DNA of 64,000 nucleotides, taken from assembly GCF_022601895.1 (NCBI RefSeq), contig NZ_JAKVIO010000003.1:109581-173580 (forward strand). Direction: 5' to 3'. This document shows, one piece after another, positions 14,779 to 24,165 of the stretch; position 1 is the first letter of the stretch, and every line of letters starts with the position of its first letter. A model generated the notes under the pieces. The model did no database searches. It saw only the letters and a list, made by a program, of their open reading frames with translations, and was not told where the DNA came from. Made by a program: the position numbers and the translations under genes. This DNA is from Sphingomonas sp. LaA6.9 (lineage in GTDB: Bacteria; Pseudomonadota; Alphaproteobacteria; Sphingomonadales; Sphingomonadaceae).

Positions 14779-16509
14779 ATGAGCGAGCTCGTCCCCATGG
14801 CCGATACCGGCACCGTCCCCGCCCGTTCGATGGCTGCGCCGCGCGCCGCGGGTAACAGCCCCTTCGGCCCCGCGCTCACCCGCCTGCGCGACTTCACCGC
14901 GCAGCCCGCAGTGCAGAAGGCGATGCCCGGCATCATCATCGCGGGCGTGATCGGCCTTGCCGCGCTTGCGTGGATGGCGATCGCGCAGCCGCCGCAGCGC
15001 GATCTGTTCACCGGGCTGGCCGATACCGAAAAGGCCGCGGTCGTGGAGGCGCTCAAATCCTCGGGCATCGTTTATGACATCGACAATGCCACCGGCGCGC
15101 TCACCGTGTCCGAAGGCGATTATCACCAGGCCAAGATGCTGCTGGCATCGCAAGGTCTGCCCAAGAGCGCGCCCGATGGCGACGCCATGATCTCGTCCCT
15201 GCCCATGGGCGCCAGCCGCGCGGTCGAGGATCAGCGGCTCCGCGCGGCGCGCGAGGTCGATCTTGCGCGCACGATCGAGGCGATCGATGCGGTGCAAACC
15301 GCGCGCATCCACCTCGCGGTGGAACAGCCCAGCGTGTTCTTGCGCGATCGCGCTCAGCCCGCCGCCTCGGTGATGCTTCAGCTGAAGCCCGGCCGCGCGC
15401 TCGCCGAGGGGCAGGTCCGCGCGATCACGCATCTTGTCGGCTCGTCGGTGCCTGGTCTCGCGCCGGAGGGCGTCGCGGTGATCGACCAGAATGGCCGGTT
15501 GCTTTCCAAGGCTGGTGGCGATCCCGCATCGGAGGCTTCGGACCGCCAGATCGATATCCAGCAGCGCATTGAGGGGCGCTATGTCGAGGCGCTGACGACG
15601 CTGCTCACCCCGCTCATCGGTGCGGGCAACTTCACCACCGAAGTTCATGCCGATGTCGATTTTGCCGAGGTGCAGGCGACGCGCGAGAGCTTCCCGCGCG
15701 AGATCGCGGCCGTGCGCGAGGAGCGCGGGAGCTGGACCAAGGAGGGTGCGCCCGAGGGCGCATCGGGCATTCCCGGTGCGCTCGCCAACACCCCGCCGCC
15801 CGCATCGCAGGTCCAGGCAGCACCCGGCGGCGCGATCGCTGCCCCCGTGGCCGCGGGCGCCGCGCCCGCCCCCGGACCCGATCGCACCACCGAGAACTAC
15901 AACCGCACCTTCGAGCTCGGTCGCGAGATTTCGGTTACAAAGCAGCCAGTTGGCAGCGTTCGTCGCCTGTCCGTCGCGGTGGCGCTTAAAAATCCCGAAG
16001 GCGCCAAGCCGCGCTCAAAGACCGAGGTCGCAGCGATCGAACAGCTCGTAAAAGGGGCGGTCGGCTTCGATCAGGCGCGGGGCGACCAGATCGCGATCAA
16101 CGCCCGCAGCTTCGCGCCCGTCGAGGCGCCCGCGACAAGCTGGTGGGAGGCAAGCTGGGTGAGCACGACCGCGCGCAACCTGACCGCGCTGCTGGTTGTC
16201 GCTCTGCTCATTTTCGGGCTTGGCCGTCCGCTGCTCAAGCGTCGCGCGGAGGCCTCCGCAGAGCGCGCCAGGATGGCAGAGGTCAACAAACAGGCGCTCA
16301 AGGGTGAGCTTGCCACCGCACTGGCCACGCACGCCGCCGCCGATCCGTCGGCGCAGGTCACGCTCGACATGATCGAAGCAGCGCCCGGCTATGCCGCGCG
16401 CGCCGAGCTGATCCGCAGTTTCGTCCGGCAGGATCCCGCGCGCGCGGCGCTCGTCGTGCGCGATCTGATCCGTGCCGACATGCCACAGGCGGAGGCGCGC
16501 AATGCCTGA
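14779..16509 (+). CDS. fliF: FliF, flagellar MS-ring protein
   Basis: A 576-residue membrane protein forming the MS ring. A first transmembrane helix (about residues 54-70, PGIIIAGVIGLAALAWMAIA), a large periplasmic YscJ/FliF domain (LFTGLADTEKAAVVEALKSS etc.), a low-complexity Ala/Pro linker (about 345-370), and a second membrane helix (about 475-492) precede a cytoplasmic tail that docks FliG. The tail is long and charged. The stop overlaps the fliG start. Slightly longer than average but otherwise canonical. Confidence 0.96.
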   Translation: MSELVPMADTGTVPARSMAAPRAAGNSPFGPALTRLRDFTAQPAVQKAMPGIIIAGVIGLAALAWMAIAQPPQRDLFTGLADTEKAAVVEALKSSGIVYDIDNATGALTVSEGDYHQAKMLLASQGLPKSAPDGDAMISSLPMGASRAVEDQRLRAAREVDLARTIEAIDAVQTARIHLAVEQPSVFLRDRAQPAASVMLQLKPGRALAEGQVRAITHLVGSSVPGLAPEGVAVIDQNGRLLSKAGGDPASEASDRQIDIQQRIEGRYVEALTTLLTPLIGAGNFTTEVHADVDFAEVQATRESFPREIAAVREERGSWTKEGAPEGASGIPGALANTPPPASQVQAAPGGAIAAPVAAGAAPAPGPDRTTENYNRTFELGREISVTKQPVGSVRRLSVAVALKNPEGAKPRSKTEVAAIEQLVKGAVGFDQARGDQIAINARSFAPVEAPATSWWEASWVSTTARNLTALLVVALLIFGLGRPLLKRRAEASAERARMAEVNKQALKGELATALATHAAADPSAQVTLDMIEAAPGYAARAELIRSFVRQDPARAALVVRDLIRADMPQAEARNA

Positions 16510-17521
16510 GGAAATGATGACAGAAACGGCCGATATCCAGGGTTCGGAGGCCGCGGCCATCCTGCTCATGCTGCTCGACGAGGCCGAGGCCGCCGAGGTG
16601 CTCGGCAGGCTCGAACCCGAAGAGGTCAAGCAACTGGGCGGCGCGATGTTCGGCGTTGCCGATGTGACCGAGGGGCAGGTCAACGGCGTGCTCGACCAGT
16701 TCGTTCGCCGCGCACGCGAGCGCACCACGATCGGCTTTGCCGCCGATCAACAGATCCGCTCCATGATGGAACGCGCGCTTGGTCCGGATCGTGCGGACAA
16801 GGTGCTTGCGCGGATCACGCCGCCGCAACGCTCGGCGACGCTCGATGCGCTCAAATGGATGGACGCTTCGACGATCGCGGCACTTGTGGAGAACGAGCAT
16901 CCCCAGATTGCGGCGCTTGCGATTGCGCATCTCGATCCCGCGGTCGCGGCCGAGGTGCTGCAGCTGCTGGACGAAGATAAGCAGGCCGATGTCGTCTACC
17001 GCGTCGCGACGCTGCGCCCTGTCACCGCCGAAGCGCTTGAGGAGCTTGAGCGCATCATGCTGCGTCAGGTGACGACCCCCGGGCAGGGCGTCACCACGCG
17101 CCGCGGCGGCACGAGCGAGGCGGCAAAGGTGCTCAACAACACCAAATCGGGCGCAGACCAGCGCATCATCCGCACGCTGACCAAGGTCGACAAGACGCTG
17201 GCGCGCGCCATCGAGGACGAGATGTTCGTTTTCGACAATCTGATGGAGGTCGAGGAAAAGAGCCTTGGCACGCTGCTCCGCTCGGTGGAGAGCGATACAC
17301 TTGTGCTCGCGCTCAAGGGCGCCGACGAGAAGCTGCGCGCAAAGATGCTCGGCTGCATGTCGAGCCGCGCCGCGCAGACGATCCAGGACGAAATTGCCGA
17401 TCGCGGCCCGACGCGCCTCACCGAAGTACAGGAAGCGCAGCGCGAGGTGCTGACCATCGCCCGCCGCCTTGCCGAAGCCGGCACGATCATGCTGGCCGGA
17501 AAGGGCGACGACTATGTCTGA
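16502..17521 (+). CDS. fliG: FliG, flagellar rotor/switch protein
   Basis: A 339-residue cytoplasmic rotor protein. The N-terminal FliF-binding domain, a middle domain with ENEHPQIAALAIAHLDPAVA (the EHPQ motif), and the C-terminal torque domain with DEMFVFDNLMEVEEKSLGTL and the charged KMLGCMSSRAAQTIQDEIAD helix are present. The ATG at 16502 overlaps the fliF stop and follows GGAGG; the open frame extends upstream within fliF. It contacts MotA and, with FliM/FliN, forms the C ring. Confidence 0.96.
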   Translation: MPEEMMTETADIQGSEAAAILLMLLDEAEAAEVLGRLEPEEVKQLGGAMFGVADVTEGQVNGVLDQFVRRARERTTIGFAADQQIRSMMERALGPDRADKVLARITPPQRSATLDALKWMDASTIAALVENEHPQIAALAIAHLDPAVAAEVLQLLDEDKQADVVYRVATLRPVTAEALEELERIMLRQVTTPGQGVTTRRGGTSEAAKVLNNTKSGADQRIIRTLTKVDKTLARAIEDEMFVFDNLMEVEEKSLGTLLRSVESDTLVLALKGADEKLRAKMLGCMSSRAAQTIQDEIADRGPTRLTEVQEAQREVLTIARRLAEAGTIMLAGKGDDYV

Positions 17522-18161
17522 CATCACGTCCGACCTGTGGAACTCGGTCGAGCGCCGCGGCGCGGGCTTTTCGCCCGCCGGATTCGCGCCGTCCGTGCAA
17601 CCGCGCTTCGTGCCCTGGCACGACAAATATGCGGAACCCGCCGCCGCGCCCGATGCCGCCGATGCGTCCGTGGAATCGGGGCTGGTCGACACAGTGCAGC
17701 TCCAGGCTGACGCGTTCAGCGAGGGCTTCAACGAAGGGCGCCGCACCGTCGAGATGGAGGTTGCTGCCGAACGTCAGGCGATCGCGCGCCTGGTGGAGAC
17801 GCTGGAGCAATATCGCCCCGAACCGCCGCAGATGCTCGCAGAGATGCTTGCGGAGACCGTCGACCGGCTGGTGCGCCAGATTGTGGGCGAGGTCGTCATC
17901 GATCGCGCGATGCTGGAGACGCGTGTCGACCATGTCGCGGGGATCATTGCCGAGGCGGCCGCGCCCGCGCGGATGCGGCTCCACCCCGACGATGTCGCAC
18001 GGCTGGGCAATATCCGGCTTGAGCTCGATCTGGTTGCCGACCCCGCGCTCATACCAGGAAGCGTCATCGTCGAGACCGCGACGGGCTGGATCGAGGACGG
18101 TCCCGAAGTCGGCATCGAGAAACTGCGGCAGGCGCTCGACAGGATGAGCGTTCCGCAATGA
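17514..18161 (+). CDS. fliH: FliH, negative regulator of the FliI ATPase
   Basis: A 215-residue protein. The long helical central segment (AFSEGFNEGRRTVEMEVAAE, RLVETLEQYRPEPPQML) and the C-terminal region with LRLHPDDV-like MRLHPDDVARL and TATGWIEDGPEVGIEKLRQA match the FliH/YscL family. It binds FliI and the C ring during export. The start overlaps fliG by eight bases; the stop overlaps fliI by four. An acidic, Pro/Ala-rich N-terminus is typical. Confidence 0.9.
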   Translation: MSDITSDLWNSVERRGAGFSPAGFAPSVQPRFVPWHDKYAEPAAAPDAADASVESGLVDTVQLQADAFSEGFNEGRRTVEMEVAAERQAIARLVETLEQYRPEPPQMLAEMLAETVDRLVRQIVGEVVIDRAMLETRVDHVAGIIAEAAAPARMRLHPDDVARLGNIRLELDLVADPALIPGSVIVETATGWIEDGPEVGIEKLRQALDRMSVPQ

Positions 18162-19489
18162 CCGGAGCGCTCGCCCTTCAGGCCGGACGGCTGCTCGACG
18201 GCATCGACGTCGCTTCGCTCGGCCCGCGCCGCGTGGGGCGGCTCGTCGCCTTCGACGGGCTGATGCTGGAGGCGACCGGATTCGGTCAGCCGATCGGATC
18301 GGCAGCGCGGATCATTGACGCCGATGGCGAGCCCGTGCGCGCCGAGGTCGTCGGCTTCCGCGGCGATCGTACCTTGCTGATGGCGCTCGACAGCGACCGT
18401 TCGCATGTCTGCGGCGCGCGCGTCGAGCCCGACGGACTGGGCGGCTCCGCGCAGGTGGGCGAGGCGCTGCTCGGCCGCGTCGTCGACGCATTCGGCGATC
18501 CGCTCGACGGGCTCGGACCCGTCGGGGCGACGCATCGCTGGCCGCTTGCCGGGCGCATGGGCAATCCGCTCAACCGTGCCCGCGTCACGCAAGCCTTCGA
18601 CATGGGCGTGCGCAGCATCAACGCGTTGCTCACGGCGGGCGTCGGCCAGCGCATCGCGCTCATCGCTGGCTCTGGCGTCGGCAAGTCGGTGCTGATGGGG
18701 CAGATGATCGCGGGCGCAGAGGCCGATGTCATCGTTGTCGGCCTCGTCGGCGAGCGCAGCCGCGAAGTCACCGATTTTCTTGAAACCAAGCTGTCAGGCG
18801 CGATACGCCGCAAGAGTATCGTGGTCGCGGTTCCCGCAGATCATCCCCCGGTATTGCGCCTGCGCGCCGCGATGCGCGCGACCGCGATTGCCGAATATTT
18901 CCGCGCGCAGGGGCTCAAGGTTCTGTTGATGATCGACAGCCTGACGCGCGTCGCGCATGCGCAGCGCGAGATCGGGCTTTCGCTGGGAGAGCCGCCGACG
19001 ATGAAGGGCTATCCGCCCTCGGCGCTCGCGCTAATCCCCCGGCTCGTCGAGCGCGCGGGGGTCGATGCGCGCACCGGCGGGTCGATCACCTCGGTCTATA
19101 CCGTCCTTGCCGATGGCGACGATCTCGACGATCCGATCGTCGATACCGCGCGCGCGATCGTCGACGGGCATTTCGTGCTCTCGCGCTCGCTCGCCGAACA
19201 GGGGGTATTCCCCGCGCTCGACATCGGCCGTTCGCTCAGCCGCGTGATGGCCGATATCGTGTCCGACGAGCATCGCGCGGCGGCATCGGCGTTCCGCCGG
19301 CTGTGGTCGGTCTATGAGGAAAATCGCGACCTCGTGCTGATGGGCGCGTACAAGGAAGGCAGCGATCCCGCGATCGACGAGGCGATCATGCGCCGGCGCG
19401 AGATTCTCGGGTTCCTGACGCAGGGGCAGAAGGAACGCGTCGACTTTGCTTCGGCCGAAGCCGATCTGGTCGAAGGGTTCGCGCCATGA
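18158..19489 (+). CDS. fliI: FliI, flagellar export ATPase
   Basis: A 443-residue cytoplasmic ATPase of the F1-beta-like type III family. The Walker A motif GSGVGKS is at residues 171-177, Walker B at LLMIDSLTRVA, and the export-ATPase signature PPSALALIPRLVERAG near residues 285-300. It energises substrate delivery to FlhA/FlhB, with FliH (encoded just upstream) and FliJ (just downstream). Overlaps of four bases on both sides indicate coupling. Confidence 0.97.
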   Translation: MTGALALQAGRLLDGIDVASLGPRRVGRLVAFDGLMLEATGFGQPIGSAARIIDADGEPVRAEVVGFRGDRTLLMALDSDRSHVCGARVEPDGLGGSAQVGEALLGRVVDAFGDPLDGLGPVGATHRWPLAGRMGNPLNRARVTQAFDMGVRSINALLTAGVGQRIALIAGSGVGKSVLMGQMIAGAEADVIVVGLVGERSREVTDFLETKLSGAIRRKSIVVAVPADHPPVLRLRAAMRATAIAEYFRAQGLKVLLMIDSLTRVAHAQREIGLSLGEPPTMKGYPPSALALIPRLVERAGVDARTGGSITSVYTVLADGDDLDDPIVDTARAIVDGHFVLSRSLAEQGVFPALDIGRSLSRVMADIVSDEHRAAASAFRRLWSVYEENRDLVLMGAYKEGSDPAIDEAIMRRREILGFLTQGQKERVDFASAEADLVEGFAP

Positions 19490-19911
19490 AGCAGGTCGTA
19501 AAACGCCGTGCGCGCATCGCGCGCGTCCGTCGCGCGCAGCATCTCCAGGCATCTGCGCACGCGCAGATGGCGGAGAACCGCGTGCTGACGCTGGAAGGGC
19601 AGGCGGGGCACCTGATCCGTCTTGCAAGCGATCTCGACGCCACGCCCGGCGAAGCGACGGGCCGGATATTGGCCAATGCCGGCGAACTGGCGCAGCGGCT
19701 GCGCGCGGCGCGCGACGGGCTGACCGACGCGATCGTCGGCGCAAGAGCTACCGCGCTCGAGCGCGCAGCGCGGCGTATCGAGGCGCGTATCAGGCAGGAA
19801 AGCGCCGAAAGGCTCGATCAGCGCGCGCGCACCGCGCTCGCTGAATATCTCGAACGCAAGGGCAATGTCCCGGTGCGGCGTCGTCCGCGCCTCGATGGGG
19901 GAGACTCATGA
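19486..19911 (+). CDS. fliJ: FliJ, flagellar export accessory protein
   Basis: A 141-residue, strongly basic, helical protein between fliI and fliK, overlapping both by four bases. Continuous heptad-like helices with many Arg/Ala residues fit the antiparallel coiled coil of FliJ, the central stalk of the export ATPase. FliJ sequences diverge quickly, so size, coiled-coil character and position carry the assignment. Confidence 0.8.
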   Translation: MKQVVKRRARIARVRRAQHLQASAHAQMAENRVLTLEGQAGHLIRLASDLDATPGEATGRILANAGELAQRLRAARDGLTDAIVGARATALERAARRIEARIRQESAERLDQRARTALAEYLERKGNVPVRRRPRLDGGDS

Positions 19912-21077
19912 TGATGGTCCCGGGCGGACTGAACCTCGAAGCCGGGCTGACGCTCCAGCCGGGCATTGTGACAACGCAGGAAGCTGCGCCCGACACGGGA
20001 TTCACCGAAATCCTCGCGACTCTCGATGCGGGGACGGCCGCGATCGCGGCGCCGATCGATGCCGCGACCCTGATGCCCGCACCCGTTGAGTCGATCGTCG
20101 TACCGGATATGGGCGAGGCTTCTGAACCGGTTGAAGACGAGGGTTCCGAGGGCGCCGCGCAAGCGGGTAGCCAGGGCGCTGACACCGCCGCGGAACCACC
20201 CTTCGTGGCGCCCCCGATAACCATCGGCGTTTCGAATACGAGCCCGATCGTCGTCGCGCGCGCATTCCTGGCACAACGCGGCGATGCTGTGTCCGGGCAG
20301 AAGGTGACGACGAGCCAGATCACGCCCTTGGCCGCTCCCTTCGCGGATGCTGTCGCCATTGATCAGCCTCCCGGGCCGGACGCGCTGGTTGCCGCACTTG
20401 CCAGGATGGAGCCGGTCGCGCCGCGCACGCTGCCGACAGGCCTTGCACCGCGTGCCGATGGCAACGCGGCCCCGCCCTCCGGTTTCGCTGGGGATGAGTT
20501 GGTGACGATCCCGGCCGCGAGCGATCCCGTGGGAGCCATTGTTCAGCCCGATGTACCTACCGCCCCGCTCCTGCCCCCCGTCACGACACCCATGGGTGTT
20601 GATGCAACGCGCCTCGCCGATGCCGCCCCCGATACCGCACGGCAGCTTGGTGAGCAGGCGATGGCGGCACGGCTCGATATCGCCGACGAGTCCGCGATGA
20701 TCGACCGGCTGGCCCGCGATCTCGCCCAGCTTTCGGGCTCCGAGGGGCGGCTGAAGTTCCAGCTCAATCCCGAACATCTCGGGTCGCTCCATGTCGAGGT
20801 CGAACAGCGCGCCGAGGGTGTGTCGCTGCGCTTTGGCACCGAGACCGAGGGCGCACGCCAGGTGATCGCCGATGCGCAGCACCGGCTCATGAACGAGGCG
20901 CGCGCGCATGGCATGCGCATCGCGGAAACGCATGTCGATCTGAACAGCCAGAACCAGCAGGGCGCCGGACGCGGCAACACCGCGCAACAGCCCGTCGTCA
21001 TCACCCGGGGCGAATCCCCAGACGCCAGTGCCGCGGCCATTCCCGGTCGCCGCGCGGGTGTCGAGCGCTTCGCCTGA
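19908..21077 (+). CDS. fliK: FliK, hook-length control protein
   Basis: A 389-residue secreted ruler protein. The first 250 residues are Ala/Pro-rich and low in complexity; the C-terminal domain contains GRLKFQLNPEHLGSLHVEVE followed by QRAEGVSLRFGTETEGARQV, the Flg_hook signature that interacts with FlhB to switch substrate specificity. A Gln/Gly/Asn-rich tail follows. It starts within the fliJ stop and ends 14 bases before fliL. Confidence 0.93.
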   Translation: MMMVPGGLNLEAGLTLQPGIVTTQEAAPDTGFTEILATLDAGTAAIAAPIDAATLMPAPVESIVVPDMGEASEPVEDEGSEGAAQAGSQGADTAAEPPFVAPPITIGVSNTSPIVVARAFLAQRGDAVSGQKVTTSQITPLAAPFADAVAIDQPPGPDALVAALARMEPVAPRTLPTGLAPRADGNAAPPSGFAGDELVTIPAASDPVGAIVQPDVPTAPLLPPVTTPMGVDATRLADAAPDTARQLGEQAMAARLDIADESAMIDRLARDLAQLSGSEGRLKFQLNPEHLGSLHVEVEQRAEGVSLRFGTETEGARQVIADAQHRLMNEARAHGMRIAETHVDLNSQNQQGAGRGNTAQQPVVITRGESPDASAAAIPGRRAGVERFA

Positions 21078-21091
21078 AAGGAAACAGGACC

Positions 21092-21613
21092 ATGAGCAAG
21101 GACGCTGCCGATACGGCACCCAGGAAGAAGGGCGGCATGAAGAAGATTATCGTCATTGCGCTGGGAGCGATCGCTCTGGTCGGCGGCGGTGCGGGCGGCG
21201 CGATCTACGCGTCGCAGGCGGGGTTGATCGGCGGCGCCAAAGCCGAGGATTCGTACGCCGACAAGCCCAAGCTCGTCATGCGCGCGGATGGCGGCCCTGA
21301 GGCCACCTATTTCGAAATCGAAAAGAACTTCACCTCGAACCTTGCCGATGCGGACGGCTTCATGCAGCTCTCGCTGGGCGTGGCGACCTATTATGACAGC
21401 CGCGTGCTCGACAATATCAAGCGGCACGAGGTGCCGATCCGTTCGGCGGTGCTGATGACGCTCGCCGACCAGTCGGTCGATGTGATCGCGACGCCTGCGG
21501 GCAAGAAGCAGCTGCAAAAGGCGCTGAAGGACACCGTCAACCGCGTCCTCCAGGAAAAGGAAGGCTTTGGCGGCGTCGACGACGTCTATTTCACGAGCTT
21601 TGTCATTCAATGA
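21092..21613 (+). CDS. fliL: FliL, basal-body-associated stator protein
   Basis: A 173-residue single-pass membrane protein: a short Lys-rich cytoplasmic N-terminus, one helix (about residues 16-40, IIVIALGAIALVGGGAGGAI), and a periplasmic FliL domain (YFEIEKNFTSNLADADGFMQ, VLMTLADQSVDVIATPAGKK). It supports MotAB function. The start has AAAGGAAA eight bases upstream; the stop overlaps fliM. Confidence 0.93.
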   Translation: MSKDAADTAPRKKGGMKKIIVIALGAIALVGGGAGGAIYASQAGLIGGAKAEDSYADKPKLVMRADGGPEATYFEIEKNFTSNLADADGFMQLSLGVATYYDSRVLDNIKRHEVPIRSAVLMTLADQSVDVIATPAGKKQLQKALKDTVNRVLQEKEGFGGVDDVYFTSFVIQ

Positions 21614-22554
21614 GCAAGGCCAGGAAATCCGCCGCCGAGGCGACCGTGATCGAGGTGCCCGAGGTCGGCGCGGAGGGTGCGACTTCGCATGCCTTCGGCG
21701 CGAGCGACGAGCGTTCGACCGCATGGATTGGCGGGCTTGAGCGGATCGGCGAGCGGCTGGCGCGGCGCATCCGTCCGCTGGTCGAGCCACTGACTCAGAG
21801 CCGGACGCAGGTGGTGGCCGCCCCGGTCGAGATTCGCAGCTTCGAGGAATGGCAGGCCACACTGCCCGATTTCCTGAGCCTCAGCCTTTATCGGCTGCGC
21901 CCGCTCAAGGGGGCGATGCTCGTCATTCTGGAGCCCGATTTCGTCGCTCGCGCGGTCGACATATTCTATGGTGGCTCGGGCGAGATCCGCCCCGGCCGCG
22001 CGCGCGAATTCACCCAGTCCGAAGAACGCCTGATCGCGCGCTTCGCCGATGGCGTGATCGATCGGCTGGGCGAGGCGTGGACCGAGGTGGCGACGCTCGC
22101 GCCGACACTCGCCTCGCGCGAGACCAACATCGCCTATGCCAATATCTTTCGCCCCGGCGAGAGCGTGGCGGTGCAGCGCCTTGTGCTGACCCCCGCACAG
22201 GGCAAGCCCGCAACGATCAGCATCGTCTATCCCGTCGTGGCGCTCAGGATGCTCGATTCACAGCTTACCGCGCGCGTCCATGACGATGCCGGCCCCGCCG
22301 ACGAGATGTGGCGCGCGCGCATGGCCTATGCCTTGCAGCAGGTCCGCCTGCCCGTCCGCTCGGTGCTCGCGCGCCCCGAGCTCACGCTTGCCGAGGTGCT
22401 CGAAATGAAGCCCGGCGACATCATCCCCGTGGTGCTTCCCCCACGCGTTCCGCTCATCGTCGCGCGCAAGCGGCTGGCGATGGGCACCATCGGCGAAAAG
22501 GACGGCCATGCCGCGCTGATGATCGACCATATCGAGAAAGGTGCATTTGAATGA
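21610..22554 (+). CDS. fliM: FliM, flagellar switch protein
   Basis: A 314-residue C-ring protein. The middle domain (LSLYRLRPLKGAMLVILEPD, DIFYGGSGEIRPGR, REFTQSEERLIARFADGVID) and the C-terminal SpoA-like domain (LTLAEVLEMKPGDIIPVVLP, VPLIVARKRLAMGTIGEKDG) are clear. The CheY-P binding N-terminal motif (LSQ-EIDALL in enterics) is not evident; the N-terminus is acidic and divergent. It overlaps fliL and fliN by four bases. Confidence 0.95.
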   Translation: MSKARKSAAEATVIEVPEVGAEGATSHAFGASDERSTAWIGGLERIGERLARRIRPLVEPLTQSRTQVVAAPVEIRSFEEWQATLPDFLSLSLYRLRPLKGAMLVILEPDFVARAVDIFYGGSGEIRPGRAREFTQSEERLIARFADGVIDRLGEAWTEVATLAPTLASRETNIAYANIFRPGESVAVQRLVLTPAQGKPATISIVYPVVALRMLDSQLTARVHDDAGPADEMWRARMAYALQQVRLPVRSVLARPELTLAEVLEMKPGDIIPVVLPPRVPLIVARKRLAMGTIGEKDGHAALMIDHIEKGAFE

Positions 22555-22874
22555 GCGACATGACCGAAGCCCCAGCGCAGGTTGAAAGCCAGATCGGCCC
22601 GACCAGCGCCAATTTCCGCCTGCTGGCAGATGTACCGCTGCGCCTGTCCGTCGAAGTGGGCAGCACCTCGCTGCCGCTTGCCGAACTGCTCGAGCTTGCC
22701 GAGGGCAGCGTCGTCGAACTCAACCGCCAGTCGAACGAACTGCTCGACATCATGGTCAACGGCACGCTGATCGCCAAGGGCGAGGTGGTGCAGGTCAATG
22801 GCCGCTTCGGCATCCGCGTCGTCGATGTCGTGGCGCGCGACGCGCGCATGGCGGGGATCGAGCGCCGCACATGA
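22551..22874 (+). CDS. fliN: FliN, flagellar switch protein
   Basis: A 107-residue C-ring protein consisting mainly of the SpoA domain: DVPLRLSVEVGSTSLPLAEL, LLELAEGSVVELNRQSNELL, DIMVNGTLIAKGEVVQVNGR, FGIRVVDVVA. This is the canonical FliN core. It pairs with FliM and FliG in the rotor and also binds FliH. It lies between fliM and fliO with four-base overlaps. Confidence 0.96.
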   Translation: MSDMTEAPAQVESQIGPTSANFRLLADVPLRLSVEVGSTSLPLAELLELAEGSVVELNRQSNELLDIMVNGTLIAKGEVVQVNGRFGIRVVDVVARDARMAGIERRT

Positions 22875-23143
22875 TGACCGCCTATATCCTGCGCCTGCTG
22901 ATCCTCCTCCCGCTCGTCGCGGGGCTTGCTTATGGCGCGCTGTGGCTATGGCGCCGCGTCGGTCCCGACATGGCGATCGGCAAGCGCGAAAAGCTGGTGC
23001 GGCTCGTCGACGTGCTGCCCATGGGGGCCACGGGGCGGCTCGCGGTCGTGGAATTTGCCGACCGCCACCTGCTCGTCTCGGTCGCGCGCGGGCGGATCGA
23101 ACTGCTCGCCGACAGCAAGGCGCCGGAGTCGACGGATGCGTAA
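22871..23143 (+). CDS. fliO: FliO, flagellar export gate assembly protein (short)
   Basis: A 90-residue single-pass membrane protein: helix at about residues 4-27 followed by the FliO-type cytoplasmic block [20 protein letters not shown] and [19 protein letters not shown]. FliO is short and variable; position before fliP makes the call secure. It assists FliP ring assembly. It overlaps both neighbours. Confidence 0.88.
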   Translation: MMTAYILRLLILLPLVAGLAYGALWLWRRVGPDMAIGKREKLVRLVDVLPMGATGRLAVVEFADRHLLVSVARGRIELLADSKAPESTDA

Positions 23144-23888
23144 ACGCGTTCTTGCGGCGGCGCTCGTGCTCGGCGCGGGACTGCTGGTGGCGGCTCCTGC
23201 CTTCGCCCAGCCCGGCGCGCTCGACCGCGCAGTGACCACCATCGCGGGCGACGGACGCCCGCTTTCGCTGTCGCTCCAGATCCTCGTCCTGATGAGTCTG
23301 TTGACGGTGCTGCCGTCGCTCATCCTGATGATGACGAGCTTCACGCGCATCATCATCGTGCTCTCGATCCTGCGCCAGGCGCTCGGTCTCCAGCAGACCC
23401 CGCCCAACCAGGTGCTGGTCGGGCTCGCGCTCTTCCTTTCGATCTTCGTGATGCGCCCCGCGATCGACCAGATCAACGCGACCGCCTATACGCCCTATGG
23501 CGACGGGCAGATCAGCATCGAGGAAGCGGTCAAGCGCACGGGCACCGTGCTCCACGGCTTCATGATCAAGCAGACGCGTGAAACCGATCTCAAGCTTTTT
23601 GCCGATCTGGCCGAGGCACCCAAATTCGCGTCACCCGCCGACGTGCCCTTTTCGATCCTGCTCCCCGCCTTCGTGACGAGCGAGCTCAAGACCGCCTTTC
23701 AGATCGGCTTCCTGATATTCCTGCCCTTCCTCATCATCGACCTTGTCGTCGCCAGTACGCTGATGGCGCTGGGCATGATGATGCTGTCTCCGACGATCAT
23801 ATCTATGCCATTCAAACTGCTGCTTTTCGTGCTCGTCGACGGCTGGGCGCTGACCATGGGGTCGCTCGCCGGATCGTTCGCGAGCTAG
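23136..23888 (+). CDS. fliP: FliP, flagellar export gate protein
   Basis: A 250-residue membrane protein with a cleavable signal peptide ([20 protein letters not shown], cleavage after AFA) and four later helices. Family blocks [40 protein letters not shown] and [20 protein letters not shown] are intact. It forms the core of the export gate with FliQ and FliR. The ATG at 23136 overlaps the fliO stop by eight bases. Confidence 0.97.
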   Translation: MRKRVLAAALVLGAGLLVAAPAFAQPGALDRAVTTIAGDGRPLSLSLQILVLMSLLTVLPSLILMMTSFTRIIIVLSILRQALGLQQTPPNQVLVGLALFLSIFVMRPAIDQINATAYTPYGDGQISIEEAVKRTGTVLHGFMIKQTRETDLKLFADLAEAPKFASPADVPFSILLPAFVTSELKTAFQIGFLIFLPFLIIDLVVASTLMALGMMMLSPTIISMPFKLLLFVLVDGWALTMGSLAGSFAS

Positions 23889-23892
23889 CGGG

Positions 23893-24165
23893 ATGGCGGA
23901 CGCGGACTATTTCATCGGGATCGCGCAACAGGCGCTGTGGATCCTCGCGCTCGCCAGCGCGCCGATCCTGATCCCTGCGCTCGTCGCGGGCCTGATCCTC
24001 GGCATGATCCAGGCCGCGACCTCGATCAACGAGGCGACGCTGAGTTTCGTGCCCAAGCTGATCATCGTGGCGATCGCGCTTGCCATCTTCGGCGGGTCGA
24101 TCCTGCTGCTGATCGCCGATTTCACGCGCGAGATCTTCGCGCGGATCCCGGACCTCGTGCGCTGA
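23893..24165 (+). CDS. fliQ: FliQ, flagellar export gate protein
   Basis: A 90-residue protein with two transmembrane helices (about 18-40 and 52-75) and the family pattern ALWILALASAPILIPALVAG, LILGMIQAATSINEATLSFV, PKLIIVAIALAIFGG. It assembles with FliP and FliR. It starts four bases after fliP and overlaps fliR by one base. Confidence 0.96.
   Translation: MADADYFIGIAQQALWILALASAPILIPALVAGLILGMIQAATSINEATLSFVPKLIIVAIALAIFGGSILLLIADFTREIFARIPDLVR

Noticed and set aside
12993..15068. A 691-codon minus-strand frame opposite flbD-fliE-fliF
   Set aside because: The sense strand carries intact flagellar genes; no domains in the antisense product.
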